In this document: one piece after another, positions 43,362 through 52,606 of the stretch
Layout of the letters: each line of letters opens with the position of its first letter
Numbering within the stretch: position 1 is the stretch's first letter
Assembly: GCA_037133915.1 (NCBI GenBank)
Contig: JBAXND010000003.1
Location: 80,233-144,232 of the forward strand
From: Bacteroidota bacterium
GTDB taxonomy: Bacteria; Bacteroidota; Bacteroidia; Bacteroidales; CAIWKO01
Reading direction: 5' to 3'
Length of the DNA stretch: 64,000 bases
Translations under genes and position numbers: made by a program
The notes under the pieces: model-generated
Told to the model about the DNA's origin: nothing
Database searches by the model: none
The model's input: only the letters and a program-made list of their open reading frames with translations

Positions 43362-46300
43362 CTATTCAACCAGAACAAAACCTGCCCATTTTATGGGTTC
43401 GTTCGGGTATTTTTTCCGCATTGTTTTTTGGGCATTCCCGAAGGCATCCGGTATGCTCATGCCGTCCGTCCATCCTGTGTAAAATAGTTCCATCAGTTCA
43501 ACGGTTTCTTTGTCGGGAACTTCCCATTTGCTGATAATGATATTGTCCACTCCGGCAAGCTTGAACGCCCTCTGCAACCCGAAAACCCCTTCGCCCGATT
43601 TAATATCACCCAGTCCGGTTTCGCAGGCCGATAATATGGCAAGACTTGTTTTTGCCAAATCCATATTGGAAACTTCGTAAGCAGTAAGCACACCGTCGTC
43701 GCCGCTTTTTCCTGTGCTGTTTCCTGTCCAGGCATTATTCACACCCGACAATACGATTCCCGACCGCATCAGCGGATTTGTATTATTACTGAAAATTCTG
43801 ATTCCTTCCGCAGCATTCTGTGCCCCTTTATTTTTCGGAAAAAAGAAACCGTGAGTGCTTATATGCAACACATCGGGTGCGGCTTTGCCATTCAATTTCT
43901 TAATATTTTCTTCTGTTGCTTCCGCGCCCGTGAACGTTTTAATGTTCCATTTTTTTGAATTCAGTAGTGTGCTGATTTTATCGACCTCTGTTTTAGTTCC
44001 GGGAAGGTACATCCAGCTGCCACTTCTGTTTTGAAGATCTGTCGGTAGTCCATTATCAAAATCGGCGCCGCCCATCAATACGGCACTTTTGATTGAAGCG
44101 GGCAGTGTTTTTCGTTTTGAAATAGCAGCAAGATTTCGCCCGCTCAGCAAATATCTGATGTTGTATTTGTCTCCCAAAAAACTGTTGCTGTCCGTTCTGA
44201 GACAGGCGAATGATAATTTATTCAGCAATCCCGACGGGCAAATAAACAATGTTTGAATGCCGTCAAGATGTGTCACAATGGAGCCCATCACAAGGGAATA
44301 AATAGCCGGGTTCAGAGGTCCGAACTTCGGACCTGAAGCTGCCTGATTGCCTAGTTTGATTCCGCGCCGCTCTGCATCGGCATACACAATCGAAGTGTCG
44401 TTCAGCAATGCATATAATTGCTTCTCTTCAAACAGCGGAATGTAAAGTGGAGCGGGAAGTTCAGGTCGTACAACAAGAGCAACGTACATGGTGGAATCGC
44501 CCCATGCGGCATTGTTTTGAAAATCAAAACTCAGAAATTGCACCAATGCTTCACCTGCAGACAAATTCTTTGCAACGCTTTCCCAATTCGTGGTTTCGCT
44601 TGAGCCAATGGTGTCCGGTTTGGCGACTTTAATGGTGATTTTTTTCTCGAGATCGTTGGTGCGAATCTCCAGTTCGCGCAAGTCAATACCGCGGGCAGTG
44701 CTCTCTTCCTTCGAAAGCAGATACGCCTGTCCCACCTGATTGCGCGCAAGCATCCACTGTTCGTAGTCATTCACAAGAATGCTGTCGCCGCTCTGCAATA
44801 TTCCGTTGCGAACCTGCTGCCCGCTTTCAAGCAATATTGATTGCGTCGCAAGTATTACATCACATACACGCGCGGCAAGTGCCGGGTTCTGCTTGGTGCG
44901 GCGAAGCGCAAACACATTGAAACTGGTGAAGTGGGCGGATATGGTACTGAAAAACTGTTCCTTTTCCTTTTCGGAAAGATAAGGATAATTATATTTTACC
45001 TGATACAGAGCCTTGTCGTTTGCCTTTATATACCAGGGTTCTGCAAGGTCATCACGCCCCATTAGATAATACAGGTACGCAAGGTCGTTCAACGCAAGCA
45101 CATAATCCGGATGGTTTTGTGCACCGTTTTTATCACGCGATTCCACCGACTCTTTCAGAAGTGGTTCGGCCTTACTGTACTCCCCGGTTTTTTCATAAAG
45201 TACGGCCAGATTATTCATCGTGTAATAATAATCGGGATGCTGAGTTCCTAATATTTTCGATTCAATCTGCATGACTTCCTTAAAAATGGGCTCCGCTTCT
45301 GCGTAATTTTTTGAATAGGTATAGGCTGTTCCCAGATTGTCGAGATATATTGCATAACGGCGGTTGTCGGTTCCGGTGCTTGCTTTCTGAATGCCGATGG
45401 CTTCCTTATACATGACAATCGCTTTATCATATTTTTCCAGTTCTTTATACAAACCGGCGAGGTTGTTCAGTGAAAGGGCATAGGTGGGATTGTCGGCTCC
45501 AAGCAATTCCTTTCTGATTTTCATTGACTGTTGGAAAAGCGGTTCAGCCTTCGAATAATTTCCCATGGATTTGTACAGGTTTCCCAGATTGTCGAGTACC
45601 GTTGCATAGTCTGTATTATTTTCTCCGTAAAGCGCTTTGTAAATCTCAAGCGCACTGTTGTAGGCCGGTTCTGCTTTTGTAAAATTTCCCTGAGAAAAAT
45701 ACATACGACCGAGGCTGTTCATGGCTTCAGCGTATTCACGATGGTCTTGTCCATAAATGCCGGCTGTAAGGTCTTTTACTTTTATCAGTAATTTTTCGGC
45801 ACGGGCATACAGTCCGGTTGTCCCGAAAAGGTCTGCCTCACCTTTCAGCAAAGCGATGTAATAAATATTTTTCTCCCCCTGATTTTTCAGGATGATGGTT
45901 TCAGCTTCCTGATATTTCTGCTCCGACTGCTCGTATAATCCGGTTTCGGCAAACAACCCGGCGATGTTGCTGAGCGCAAGTGCGTATCGGTCACTTTCAA
46001 CGCCAAGTATCGTTTTGTAGATGCCTGCGGCACGTTCAAGAGCATCTCTGGCTTCGGCAAATTTATTCATGCCTTTATATGCTTTCCCCAGATTATTCAG
46101 CGCATCGGCGGTGCTTTTGCTGTTTTCTCCAAATAATTTTATGTCTATCGCAAGGCTTTCCTTTAGGAGTGTTTCGGCCTTATCGAAGTTTTCGGTTGAA
46201 ATGTAAACTACACCCAGATTGTTGATAGCTGTAGAATAAACGGCCGATTCTTTTCCTGTAAGTTTTTCACGTATTTCAATGCACTTTAGCAGCAATGGCT

Positions 46301-47444
46301 CCGATTTGGTGTACATATCCATGTCGGTATAAGCAGAGGCAAGTTCCTGAAGTGCCTGTGCATACTGCAAGTTCAGCTCACCATACATGCTTTTTCGCAA
46401 CTCGGCCGTCTTTGAGTACAGTTCAATGGCCTTTTGCAATTCACTGGTCTCGGAATACAAATAGGCGAGATTATTCAACGACTCTGTGTAATCCTGACTT
46501 TCTTCACCCAGAATGGTTTTACGGATTTCCAATACCTGCTGAAGCAGCGGAAGCGCTTTTGAATAGTGCTGTGCATCGAGGTAAAGGCTTGCCAGATTGT
46601 TCAGTGCAAAAGCATATTTGAGGCTTACTTCGCCAATCATTTTCTTCTGAATTTCGGCAGCCTTAATAAACAAAGGTTCAGCATGCTCAAAGTCGCCCGT
46701 GTATTTGTACATAAATGCCAGATTGTTGATGGCCGTGCAGTAATCCGCGCTGGTGTCACCGGAAATTTTCAGCCTGAGCCTCGACAGATCTTTATATGCT
46801 GCAATGGCATCATTGTATTGCGATGCACGCGAAAACGTATAGGCAAGGTAATTCAAGCCGGATAGGAATTTCTTGTCGGTGGAATCTGTGGTCGTTTTTA
46901 GGAACTCCAGATCCCGGGTGTAGTACTTTATTGCAAGGTCATATTTGCCCCATTCAAGATAAAGTGTAGCTAAATCTTCAAGCGATTGACAGTGTTCGCC
47001 GCTGCCGGTACCGAATTTGCCGCTTTTTATCTGCGCAAGCTCAAGGTACAGCGGTTCAGCTTCCTCGTATTTAGTGAGGTCATACAAAAGAATTGCGTAA
47101 TTGTAAGCTGTGTTGATGTATTCCTGAGTCTGGTGTTCAAGCTGAGCTTTACGGATTTTATAGGCCGTTTCATAATAGGGTAATGCTTTTGACGGATCTT
47201 TGCTGTTGTGCAGCACGAATGCAAGATTGTAGCATGCGGTGCTGTATTTCAGATGGTCTTTACCGAATTCATTTTCGGCAGCTGAAAGCGCTTTTTCGCC
47301 GTATTCCGCGGCGGCAGCAATATCATTATTGTTGTATGCCTCTATAAGTTTGGCATTCAATTTTTCCCACGTTTGCCCGATAAGTGGCGAAGAAATAAGC
47401 AGGGCAATTGTAAAAATACAAAAAGCAAGTCCTGATTTTTTCAT
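43362..47444 (-). CDS. Exported TPR-CHAT protein (caspase-like peptidase domain)
   Basis: 1360 residues. A signal peptide (MKKSGLAFCIFTIALLISSPLIG) is followed by about 18 tetratricopeptide repeats of 42 residues (kinesin-light-chain type, for example YALALNNLAGLYKELEKYDK) to about residue 800, a helical linker, and a C-terminal CHAT domain from about 1010. The predicted caspase-like dyad is intact: His1198 in HISTHGFFF and Cys1274 in LSACETGLG. CHAT proteins are typically cytoplasmic and proteolytic, cut by or acting on partners held by the repeats; the signal peptide implies this one works in the periplasm. Substrate unknown. It is divergent from a histidine phosphatase gene across a 321-base gap. 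Confidence 0.88.
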   Translation of the reverse strand: MKKSGLAFCIFTIALLISSPLIGQTWEKLNAKLIEAYNNNDIAAAAEYGEKALSAAENEFGKDHLKYSTACYNLAFVLHNSKDPSKALPYYETAYKIRKAQLEHQTQEYINTAYNYAILLYDLTKYEEAEPLYLELAQIKSGKFGTGSGEHCQSLEDLATLYLEWGKYDLAIKYYTRDLEFLKTTTDSTDKKFLSGLNYLAYTFSRASQYNDAIAAYKDLSRLRLKISGDTSADYCTAINNLAFMYKYTGDFEHAEPLFIKAAEIQKKMIGEVSLKYAFALNNLASLYLDAQHYSKALPLLQQVLEIRKTILGEESQDYTESLNNLAYLYSETSELQKAIELYSKTAELRKSMYGELNLQYAQALQELASAYTDMDMYTKSEPLLLKCIEIREKLTGKESAVYSTAINNLGVVYISTENFDKAETLLKESLAIDIKLFGENSKSTADALNNLGKAYKGMNKFAEARDALERAAGIYKTILGVESDRYALALSNIAGLFAETGLYEQSEQKYQEAETIILKNQGEKNIYYIALLKGEADLFGTTGLYARAEKLLIKVKDLTAGIYGQDHREYAEAMNSLGRMYFSQGNFTKAEPAYNSALEIYKALYGENNTDYATVLDNLGNLYKSMGNYSKAEPLFQQSMKIRKELLGADNPTYALSLNNLAGLYKELEKYDKAIVMYKEAIGIQKASTGTDNRRYAIYLDNLGTAYTYSKNYAEAEPIFKEVMQIESKILGTQHPDYYYTMNNLAVLYEKTGEYSKAEPLLKESVESRDKNGAQNHPDYVLALNDLAYLYYLMGRDDLAEPWYIKANDKALYQVKYNYPYLSEKEKEQFFSTISAHFTSFNVFALRRTKQNPALAARVCDVILATQSILLESGQQVRNGILQSGDSILVNDYEQWMLARNQVGQAYLLSKEESTARGIDLRELEIRTNDLEKKITIKVAKPDTIGSSETTNWESVAKNLSAGEALVQFLSFDFQNNAAWGDSTMYVALVVRPELPAPLYIPLFEEKQLYALLNDTSIVYADAERRGIKLGNQAASGPKFGPLNPAIYSLVMGSIVTHLDGIQTLFICPSGLLNKLSFACLRTDSNSFLGDKYNIRYLLSGRNLAAISKRKTLPASIKSAVLMGGADFDNGLPTDLQNRSGSWMYLPGTKTEVDKISTLLNSKKWNIKTFTGAEATEENIKKLNGKAAPDVLHISTHGFFFPKNKGAQNAAEGIRIFSNNTNPLMRSGIVLSGVNNAWTGNSTGKSGDDGVLTAYEVSNMDLAKTSLAILSACETGLGDIKSGEGVFGLQRAFKLAGVDNIIISKWEVPDKETVELMELFYTGWTDGMSIPDAFGNAQKTMRKKYPNEPIKWAGFVLVE

Positions 47445-47464
47445 TGCTGTTTTTTTATTCTTCT

Positions 47465-47472
47465 CAAAGATA
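47465..47472 (-). promoter_or_regulatory. Putative -7 promoter element for the TPR-CHAT gene
   Basis: Minus-strand TATCTTTG, full match to TAnnTTTG, 21 bases before the ATG. A TTG is 24 bases upstream of it, slightly further than usual. Confidence 0.5.
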
Positions 47473-47641
47473 GAACTTTCCGTTAATTTGAGGAAGCAAT
47501 ACCAGCGGAGTAATGTTGGTTATTTGCCCATTTTATGAACTGATTTTCACCGGCAAGGACGAAAATGAATAAAATTCGGGATAAAAAGCAGTTTACATAA
47601 AATATATTGTGTAAAAAGTAGTTTCTTATCGGAAGGATGAG

Positions 47642-47649
47642 TAATTTTG
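47642..47649 (+). promoter_or_regulatory. Putative -7 promoter element for the histidine phosphatase gene
   Basis: TAATTTTG followed by CACC, full match to TAnnTTTG, about 117 bases before the ATG at 47766. A TTTC lies near the -33 position. Confidence 0.45.
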
Positions 47650-47765
47650 CACCCGTTTTTCCTTAACTTGAGGGGAATGTTTTTTCTGCTCAAAATTTAG
47701 CAGGCAGGTTATTAATAACGCTGAGTCGAAATTGTATTTTTTAAGCAACTAAGATATTTTGTTTT

Positions 47766-49247
47766 ATGAAAAAAGATGGTTTAATTAAAATTGAAAATGA
47801 AGTTCCTCCAACACCAACAGGGAACAAATCAAAGAAGTCGGATGCCGGTACACTGAGCAAATTCGCTGATATTCATGTATCCGAAAATATTATTCAACGT
47901 GAGCATGCTGAGTTTCACAATTGCCATACAGAGCAAAGCGTGAAGCTTGATATTGCCTTCCTGAAAATGGTTTATGGTGATAAAATGGTGCTTTCAAATG
48001 ATGACGTCACCAAAGATTTTGTCAACGACCTTAAAGTAATCAGTAAGGATATTTATTTTTACCTGAGCACTCTGGAAACCGACCTCACCCCCCAGAACTA
48101 CATTAAAAGTAAATACGAATTTGTTCGTTACCGCATTCCCGGCAGCGACCCGCATTTGTTTTATCTGGCGTGGAACGGACTTATAAAAAATGACAGCTTT
48201 CGCAGATTGCTGCTGCAAAAATTCAGTCTGAGCAAATTCAACGACATGCTGTCACCGCAGAATATTCCCAACGTTGGCTCCACTCGTACACGTTATCGTA
48301 CCAAAATAGTACTTGCCGACGATATGGCAACTACGCCTGATGGCGAAAGAAGAACTGCCGGCCGCATGCTTTCCGACGGAAGCGGACTGATGATGCGTGA
48401 AGGTATTGTGTGGCTTCCCAACGGAAAAGCCGTGGTGATGTTCCCGCAGGCTTATGTGCCCCTGAATCAGACACACCTTATCATGATACGCCACGGGAAA
48501 TCCATTCATGAATCAGGGGGCGATAATCCCGAATTTGTTGGTTCAGGCTACTGGGATACCTGGGACAGCAACCGCCGTTTGCCGGGTGCGCTCAGCAACT
48601 TCTTGAAAGAAGAAGGCGTTGCTACAGCCAAAGAACTCGGTAAAGATTTTCAGGTTGCCGTTGATATACTCGATAAATCAGGTTATCCATTCTGGTCATG
48701 GTCAAAAGAAGCTCCCGTTATTGTTTATGGAAGCGAATCGGAAAACACTGAGCAGACTGCACGCTATTTTCTGCAGGAAGCCGGCTATTCAAATATGTCT
48801 TTCAATGCGCTGTATGGACTTAATTCCCAGAAATATGGCGCCCTTACCTTCCGCCTTAAAAGCGAGATTATTGACGAAGCGGTTAAAATTTACGGTGGTG
48901 GAAAAGAGCCTACACCTGAACTGAAAGCGAAAATTTCTAAAATGTTCAAAAACCGCTTCTATCATTTCCCGCAAGGCGAAACACTTATTGAAGCTGACTG
49001 GCGCATTGCTTATACCTTTATAGATTTGCTGAATAAAAATCTTGGAAAACGCATCTTGCTTGCTGATCATTCCGGCGCAATCCGCGTTTTTGAAGCCATC
49101 ATACGCACACTCGATTTCGCTGAATACAGTTCTATAAAAGAAGCTCAGGATTCTATTATGGCGCTCTGTTATCAGCCCGGTCGCAACCTTAGGTATGACT
49201 ATCTCCAGAAAAAGGAGTATCCACTCAGAAAACGGGATAAAAAGTAA
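47766..49247 (+). CDS. Histidine phosphatase (phosphoglycerate mutase-like) with unrecognised N-terminal domain
   Basis: 493 residues. From about residue 235 it belongs to the histidine phosphatase superfamily: IMIRHGKS with catalytic His243, and a second histidine in ADHSGAIRV (about 437). Between them are long insertions and GSESENTEQTARYF, the acid/phosphate-contact region. The first 230 residues are soluble, charged and match nothing I recognise; they begin with a disordered stretch (NEVPPTPTGNKSKKSD). No signal peptide, so cytoplasmic. It is divergent from the CHAT gene and 25 bases before the GGDEF-like gene. Substrate unknown; sugar phosphates, nucleotides or phosphoproteins are possible. 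Confidence 0.75.
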   Translation: MKKDGLIKIENEVPPTPTGNKSKKSDAGTLSKFADIHVSENIIQREHAEFHNCHTEQSVKLDIAFLKMVYGDKMVLSNDDVTKDFVNDLKVISKDIYFYLSTLETDLTPQNYIKSKYEFVRYRIPGSDPHLFYLAWNGLIKNDSFRRLLLQKFSLSKFNDMLSPQNIPNVGSTRTRYRTKIVLADDMATTPDGERRTAGRMLSDGSGLMMREGIVWLPNGKAVVMFPQAYVPLNQTHLIMIRHGKSIHESGGDNPEFVGSGYWDTWDSNRRLPGALSNFLKEEGVATAKELGKDFQVAVDILDKSGYPFWSWSKEAPVIVYGSESENTEQTARYFLQEAGYSNMSFNALYGLNSQKYGALTFRLKSEIIDEAVKIYGGGKEPTPELKAKISKMFKNRFYHFPQGETLIEADWRIAYTFIDLLNKNLGKRILLADHSGAIRVFEAIIRTLDFAEYSSIKEAQDSIMALCYQPGRNLRYDYLQKKEYPLRKRDKK

Positions 49248-49272
49248 TTCCTGAAATGAATATTTTCGCACC

Positions 49273-49836
49273 ATGATGACAACCCTGGTCTGCAGTATTT
49301 CCATTACCATTCTTGTGCTGTTGGAAATTCTCCTGCTCATCAGGGTTGCTCGTTTGCGCAAATATGCTTACGCGGATGACCTTACCGGAATAAAAAGTTT
49401 TCGCGGTTTTTCACTGCACGTCAAAACGATGATAAATAAAGCCAACCGCGATAACACTGAACTTGCCATTGCCATTGTCGATATTGATAATTTTCGACGT
49501 TTCAATCATGAAAGCTACCAACTCGGCGATTGCGTGCTGAAAGAGTTTTGTAATTTGCTTACCACTACACTTCCGCCGGAGAGCTTGGTTGCAAGGTTTA
49601 AAATTGGCGATGAGTTTATAATTGCTTTCCCAAATACTGCAAAATCGGTCGCTGAACAGCATTTAAAACAAATGCTCGCAATCTGCGCATCTTCTGATTT
49701 TAGTTGTTTGAACGGACTGCCCGGATTTTCTGTTTCCTTTAGCTTTGGGATTTCAGTTTATGCGTTGAATGAAGACCCGGGTGCAACCATTGAAAGAGCT
49801 GAACAGTCTTTACGAGCCCACAAAGGTCATTCCTAA
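49273..49836 (+). CDS. Membrane-anchored degenerate GGDEF-domain protein
   Basis: 187 residues: one N-terminal membrane helix (about 4-24), then a short GGDEF domain. The fold markers are DDLTGIKSFRGF (about 35-46), VDIDNFRRFNHESYQLGD with metal-binding Asp70, and the signature at 110-115, which reads KIGDEF, so the first Gly of GGDEF is Ile111. FSFGISVY matches the late SIGIA segment. The Ile may abolish diguanylate cyclase activity, or the domain may bind GTP as a sensor. c-di-GMP signalling is sparse in Bacteroidetes, so a non-canonical role is plausible. MM at the start leaves 49273 or 49276 open. Confidence 0.75.
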   Translation: MMTTLVCSISITILVLLEILLLIRVARLRKYAYADDLTGIKSFRGFSLHVKTMINKANRDNTELAIAIVDIDNFRRFNHESYQLGDCVLKEFCNLLTTTLPPESLVARFKIGDEFIIAFPNTAKSVAEQHLKQMLAICASSDFSCLNGLPGFSVSFSFGISVYALNEDPGATIERAEQSLRAHKGHS

Positions 49837-50009
49837 CCATCTCGCCGCAATAGTCAAATTGTCATTGTTCGGTTCAAATACTGCTTTTTTGGCATTGAAC
49901 CAGGCCCAACTCGTATTGGCAGCATATTTGATTTCTGCCGGCGTCCTATTTTGTATATCTTTACGGATAAGGACATAAACAGTTTTTACAAAAACAAAAT
50001 TAGTGAATC

Positions 50010-52604
50010 ATGAACTTCGCAAATTTTACATTGAAATCGCAGGAAGCCGTTCAAAAGGCAACAGAAATCGCTGTCGGTTTTCAGCATCAGGTTGTGGAGA
50101 ATGCCCATTTACTTAAAGGGATTCTTATGGTTGACGAAAATGTCACGCCCTATCTTCTCAACAAGCTGAATGTAAATATTAGCATGATGGAAAAAGCGCT
50201 TGATACTATTATCAGTGGGTTTCCTCGTGTGGTGGGCGGGGAGCAGTATCTTTCTCCAAAGGCGAATCGATCGCTTACGCTGGCTAATGATATGGCTCAC
50301 GAGATGAAAGATGAATTTGTTTCTGTTGAACATTTATTGCTGGGAATTTTAGACGCTGGCGATACCGTTTCACAACTTCTGAAGGATAATGGCGTCAATG
50401 AAAAAGACCTGAAAACTGCTATTAAAGAGCTCCGCAAAGGCTCAAATGTGAAGAGTCAGACGGCCGAAGAAACATACAATGTACTGAACAAATATGCACG
50501 CAATCTGAACGAAGAAGCCCGAAACGGTAAGCTGGACCCGGTAATTGGCCGCGACGATGAGATACGGCGCGTGTTGCAGATATTGTCGCGGCGTACAAAA
50601 AATAATCCGATTCTTATTGGTGAACCCGGCGTTGGTAAAACTGCTATTGTTGAAGGATTGGCGCACCGCATTATTCGTGGCGATATTCCGGAAAATCTTC
50701 GTTCAAAACAAATATTTTCGTTGGATATGGGCGCTCTTATCGCAGGCGCCAAATACAAAGGCGAGTTTGAAGAACGTCTGAAAAGTGTAGTGAAAGAAGT
50801 GATTGCCGCCGAAGGCGAAATTATATTATTTATTGATGAAATTCATACACTCGTTGGTGCCGGCGGCGGCGAAGGTGCCATGGATGCTGCCAATATTCTG
50901 AAACCTGCACTTGCCCGCGGCGAACTGAGAGCTGTTGGCGCTACCACGATGAAAGAATATCAAAAGTACTTCGAAAAAGATAAGGCACTTGAACGCCGCT
51001 TTCAAATTGTAGTTATTGATGAGCCTTCCGAAATGGAAACGATAAGCATTTTACGCGGGCTTAAAGAACGCTACGAGTCCTATCATCAGGTCAGAATTAA
51101 AGATGAAGCCATTATCTCAGCTGTTCAGCTTTCACAGCGTTATATTACGGATCGTTTCCTTCCCGATAAAGCCATTGACCTTATCGACGAAGCCGCAGCA
51201 CGACTCAGGCTGGAGATAAATTCTGTGCCCGAAGAACTGGATGAAATTGAACGCAAAATCAGACAACTCGAAATAGAGCGCGAAGCCATTAAGCGGGAAA
51301 ACGACACACACAAACTCGATAGCCTGGGTAAAGAAATCGCAGAACTTACCGACAACCGCAATAAAATGAAGGCTAAATGGCAGGCTGAAAAAGATGTCGT
51401 TGACGCTATTCAAAAACGGAAAAAAGAAATTGAGGAATACCGTTTTGAAGCCGAACGTGCCGAACGCGACGGTGATTACGGTCGTGTTGCTGAACTTCGC
51501 TATGGTAAGATAAAGCAGGCTGAAAGTGATCTTGAAAAGATGAAGAAGAAACTCATCAGTGCTCAGGGCGATGCCGCTATGGTGAACGAAGAAGTGGACT
51601 CTGAAATGATCGCTGTTGTGGTATCCAAATGGACAGGTGTTCCTGTCAGCAAAATGCTGCAGGGCGAAAAAGAAAAATTACTTCATCTGGAAGACGAACT
51701 TCATAAACGCGTGATAGGGCAGGAAGATGCTATTCGCGCCATTTCCGAAGCCATTCGCAGAAGCAGGGCAGGATTGTCGGATTCAAAAAAGCCTGTTGGC
51801 TCTTTCATATTTTTGGGCACAACGGGTGTCGGAAAAACAGAGCTGGCAAGAGCGTTAGCTGAATTTTTGTTCAGTGATGAAAATGCCATGGTGCGCATTG
51901 ATATGTCGGAATATCAGGAATCACATACAGTTTCGCGCCTGATTGGAGCGCCTCCGGGATATGTCGGTTACGATGAAAGCGGCCAGCTTACAGAAGCTGT
52001 GCGCCGTCATCCCTATTCTGTTGTGCTGCTTGATGAAATTGAGAAAGCGCACCCCGATGTATTCAATACATTGCTGCAGGTATTGGACGAAGGTCGTTTG
52101 ACTGATAACAAGGGCCGTACTGCCGATTTCAGAAATACAATTATTATTATGACTTCCAATCTTGGCTCGGCGCAGATACAGGACAGCTTTGCCCTGCTTA
52201 CCGATACGAACCGTGACGATATCATAAAAAATGTGAAGGTTAAAGTGCTTGACGTTCTGAAACAGGCTATCAGTCCTGAATTTCTTAATCGTATTGATGA
52301 GGTAATCGTTTTTAATCCGCTTACGAAACAGGAAATCAGAAAAGTGGTAGTGCTGCAGTTTGCACGCGTTCAACAAACGCTTGCCGATAATGGCATCAAG
52401 CTTACCGCGACAGATAAAGCAATTGATAAGGTAGCTGAGCTTGGTTATGATCCGCAATATGGCGCACGCCCAGTCAAAAGGGTAATACAGCATGAACTGC
52501 TGAACGAATTGTCACGCCGGATTATTGCCGGAGAAGTCGTTAAAGATTCCGCGATTGAGATTGATTATGATAAGGAGAACTTTAAGTTCAATAATAAGAA
52601 GTAG
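50010..52604 (+). CDS. clpB: ATP-dependent disaggregase ClpB
   Basis: Hexameric AAA+ chaperone that with DnaK rescues aggregated proteins. 864 residues: Clp N-domain repeats (1-145), NBD1 with Walker A GEPGVGKT (204-211), a coiled-coil middle domain (about 400-530, REAIKREND, KRKKEIEEY) that separates ClpB from ClpA and ClpC, NBD2 with Walker A GTTGVGKT (603-610), and a C-terminal domain. No ClpP-binding loop is evident. Upstream, TATCTTTA near 49957-49964 is one mismatch from the -7 consensus. It converges on rfbD with a 2-base gap. Confidence 0.97.
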   Translation: MNFANFTLKSQEAVQKATEIAVGFQHQVVENAHLLKGILMVDENVTPYLLNKLNVNISMMEKALDTIISGFPRVVGGEQYLSPKANRSLTLANDMAHEMKDEFVSVEHLLLGILDAGDTVSQLLKDNGVNEKDLKTAIKELRKGSNVKSQTAEETYNVLNKYARNLNEEARNGKLDPVIGRDDEIRRVLQILSRRTKNNPILIGEPGVGKTAIVEGLAHRIIRGDIPENLRSKQIFSLDMGALIAGAKYKGEFEERLKSVVKEVIAAEGEIILFIDEIHTLVGAGGGEGAMDAANILKPALARGELRAVGATTMKEYQKYFEKDKALERRFQIVVIDEPSEMETISILRGLKERYESYHQVRIKDEAIISAVQLSQRYITDRFLPDKAIDLIDEAAARLRLEINSVPEELDEIERKIRQLEIEREAIKRENDTHKLDSLGKEIAELTDNRNKMKAKWQAEKDVVDAIQKRKKEIEEYRFEAERAERDGDYGRVAELRYGKIKQAESDLEKMKKKLISAQGDAAMVNEEVDSEMIAVVVSKWTGVPVSKMLQGEKEKLLHLEDELHKRVIGQEDAIRAISEAIRRSRAGLSDSKKPVGSFIFLGTTGVGKTELARALAEFLFSDENAMVRIDMSEYQESHTVSRLIGAPPGYVGYDESGQLTEAVRRHPYSVVLLDEIEKAHPDVFNTLLQVLDEGRLTDNKGRTADFRNTIIIMTSNLGSAQIQDSFALLTDTNRDDIIKNVKVKVLDVLKQAISPEFLNRIDEVIVFNPLTKQEIRKVVVLQFARVQQTLADNGIKLTATDKAIDKVAELGYDPQYGARPVKRVIQHELLNELSRRIIAGEVVKDSAIEIDYDKENFKFNNKK

Positions 52605-52606
52605 CC

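Larger units (their letters stand above)
47445..47765. other. 321-base divergent intergenic region
   Basis: Lies between the start codons of the TPR-CHAT gene (minus) and the histidine phosphatase gene (plus). It holds one good -7 element for each direction (47465-47472 minus, 47642-47649 plus). The plus leader would be about 110 bases. I see no ORF, RNA gene or strong hairpin in it. Confidence 0.6.

Noticed and set aside
43362..47444. CHAT protein as part of a CRISPR-linked (Csx29-like) or gasdermin defence system
   Set aside because: No CRISPR array, effector, gasdermin or other defence gene is nearby and the protein carries a signal peptide.
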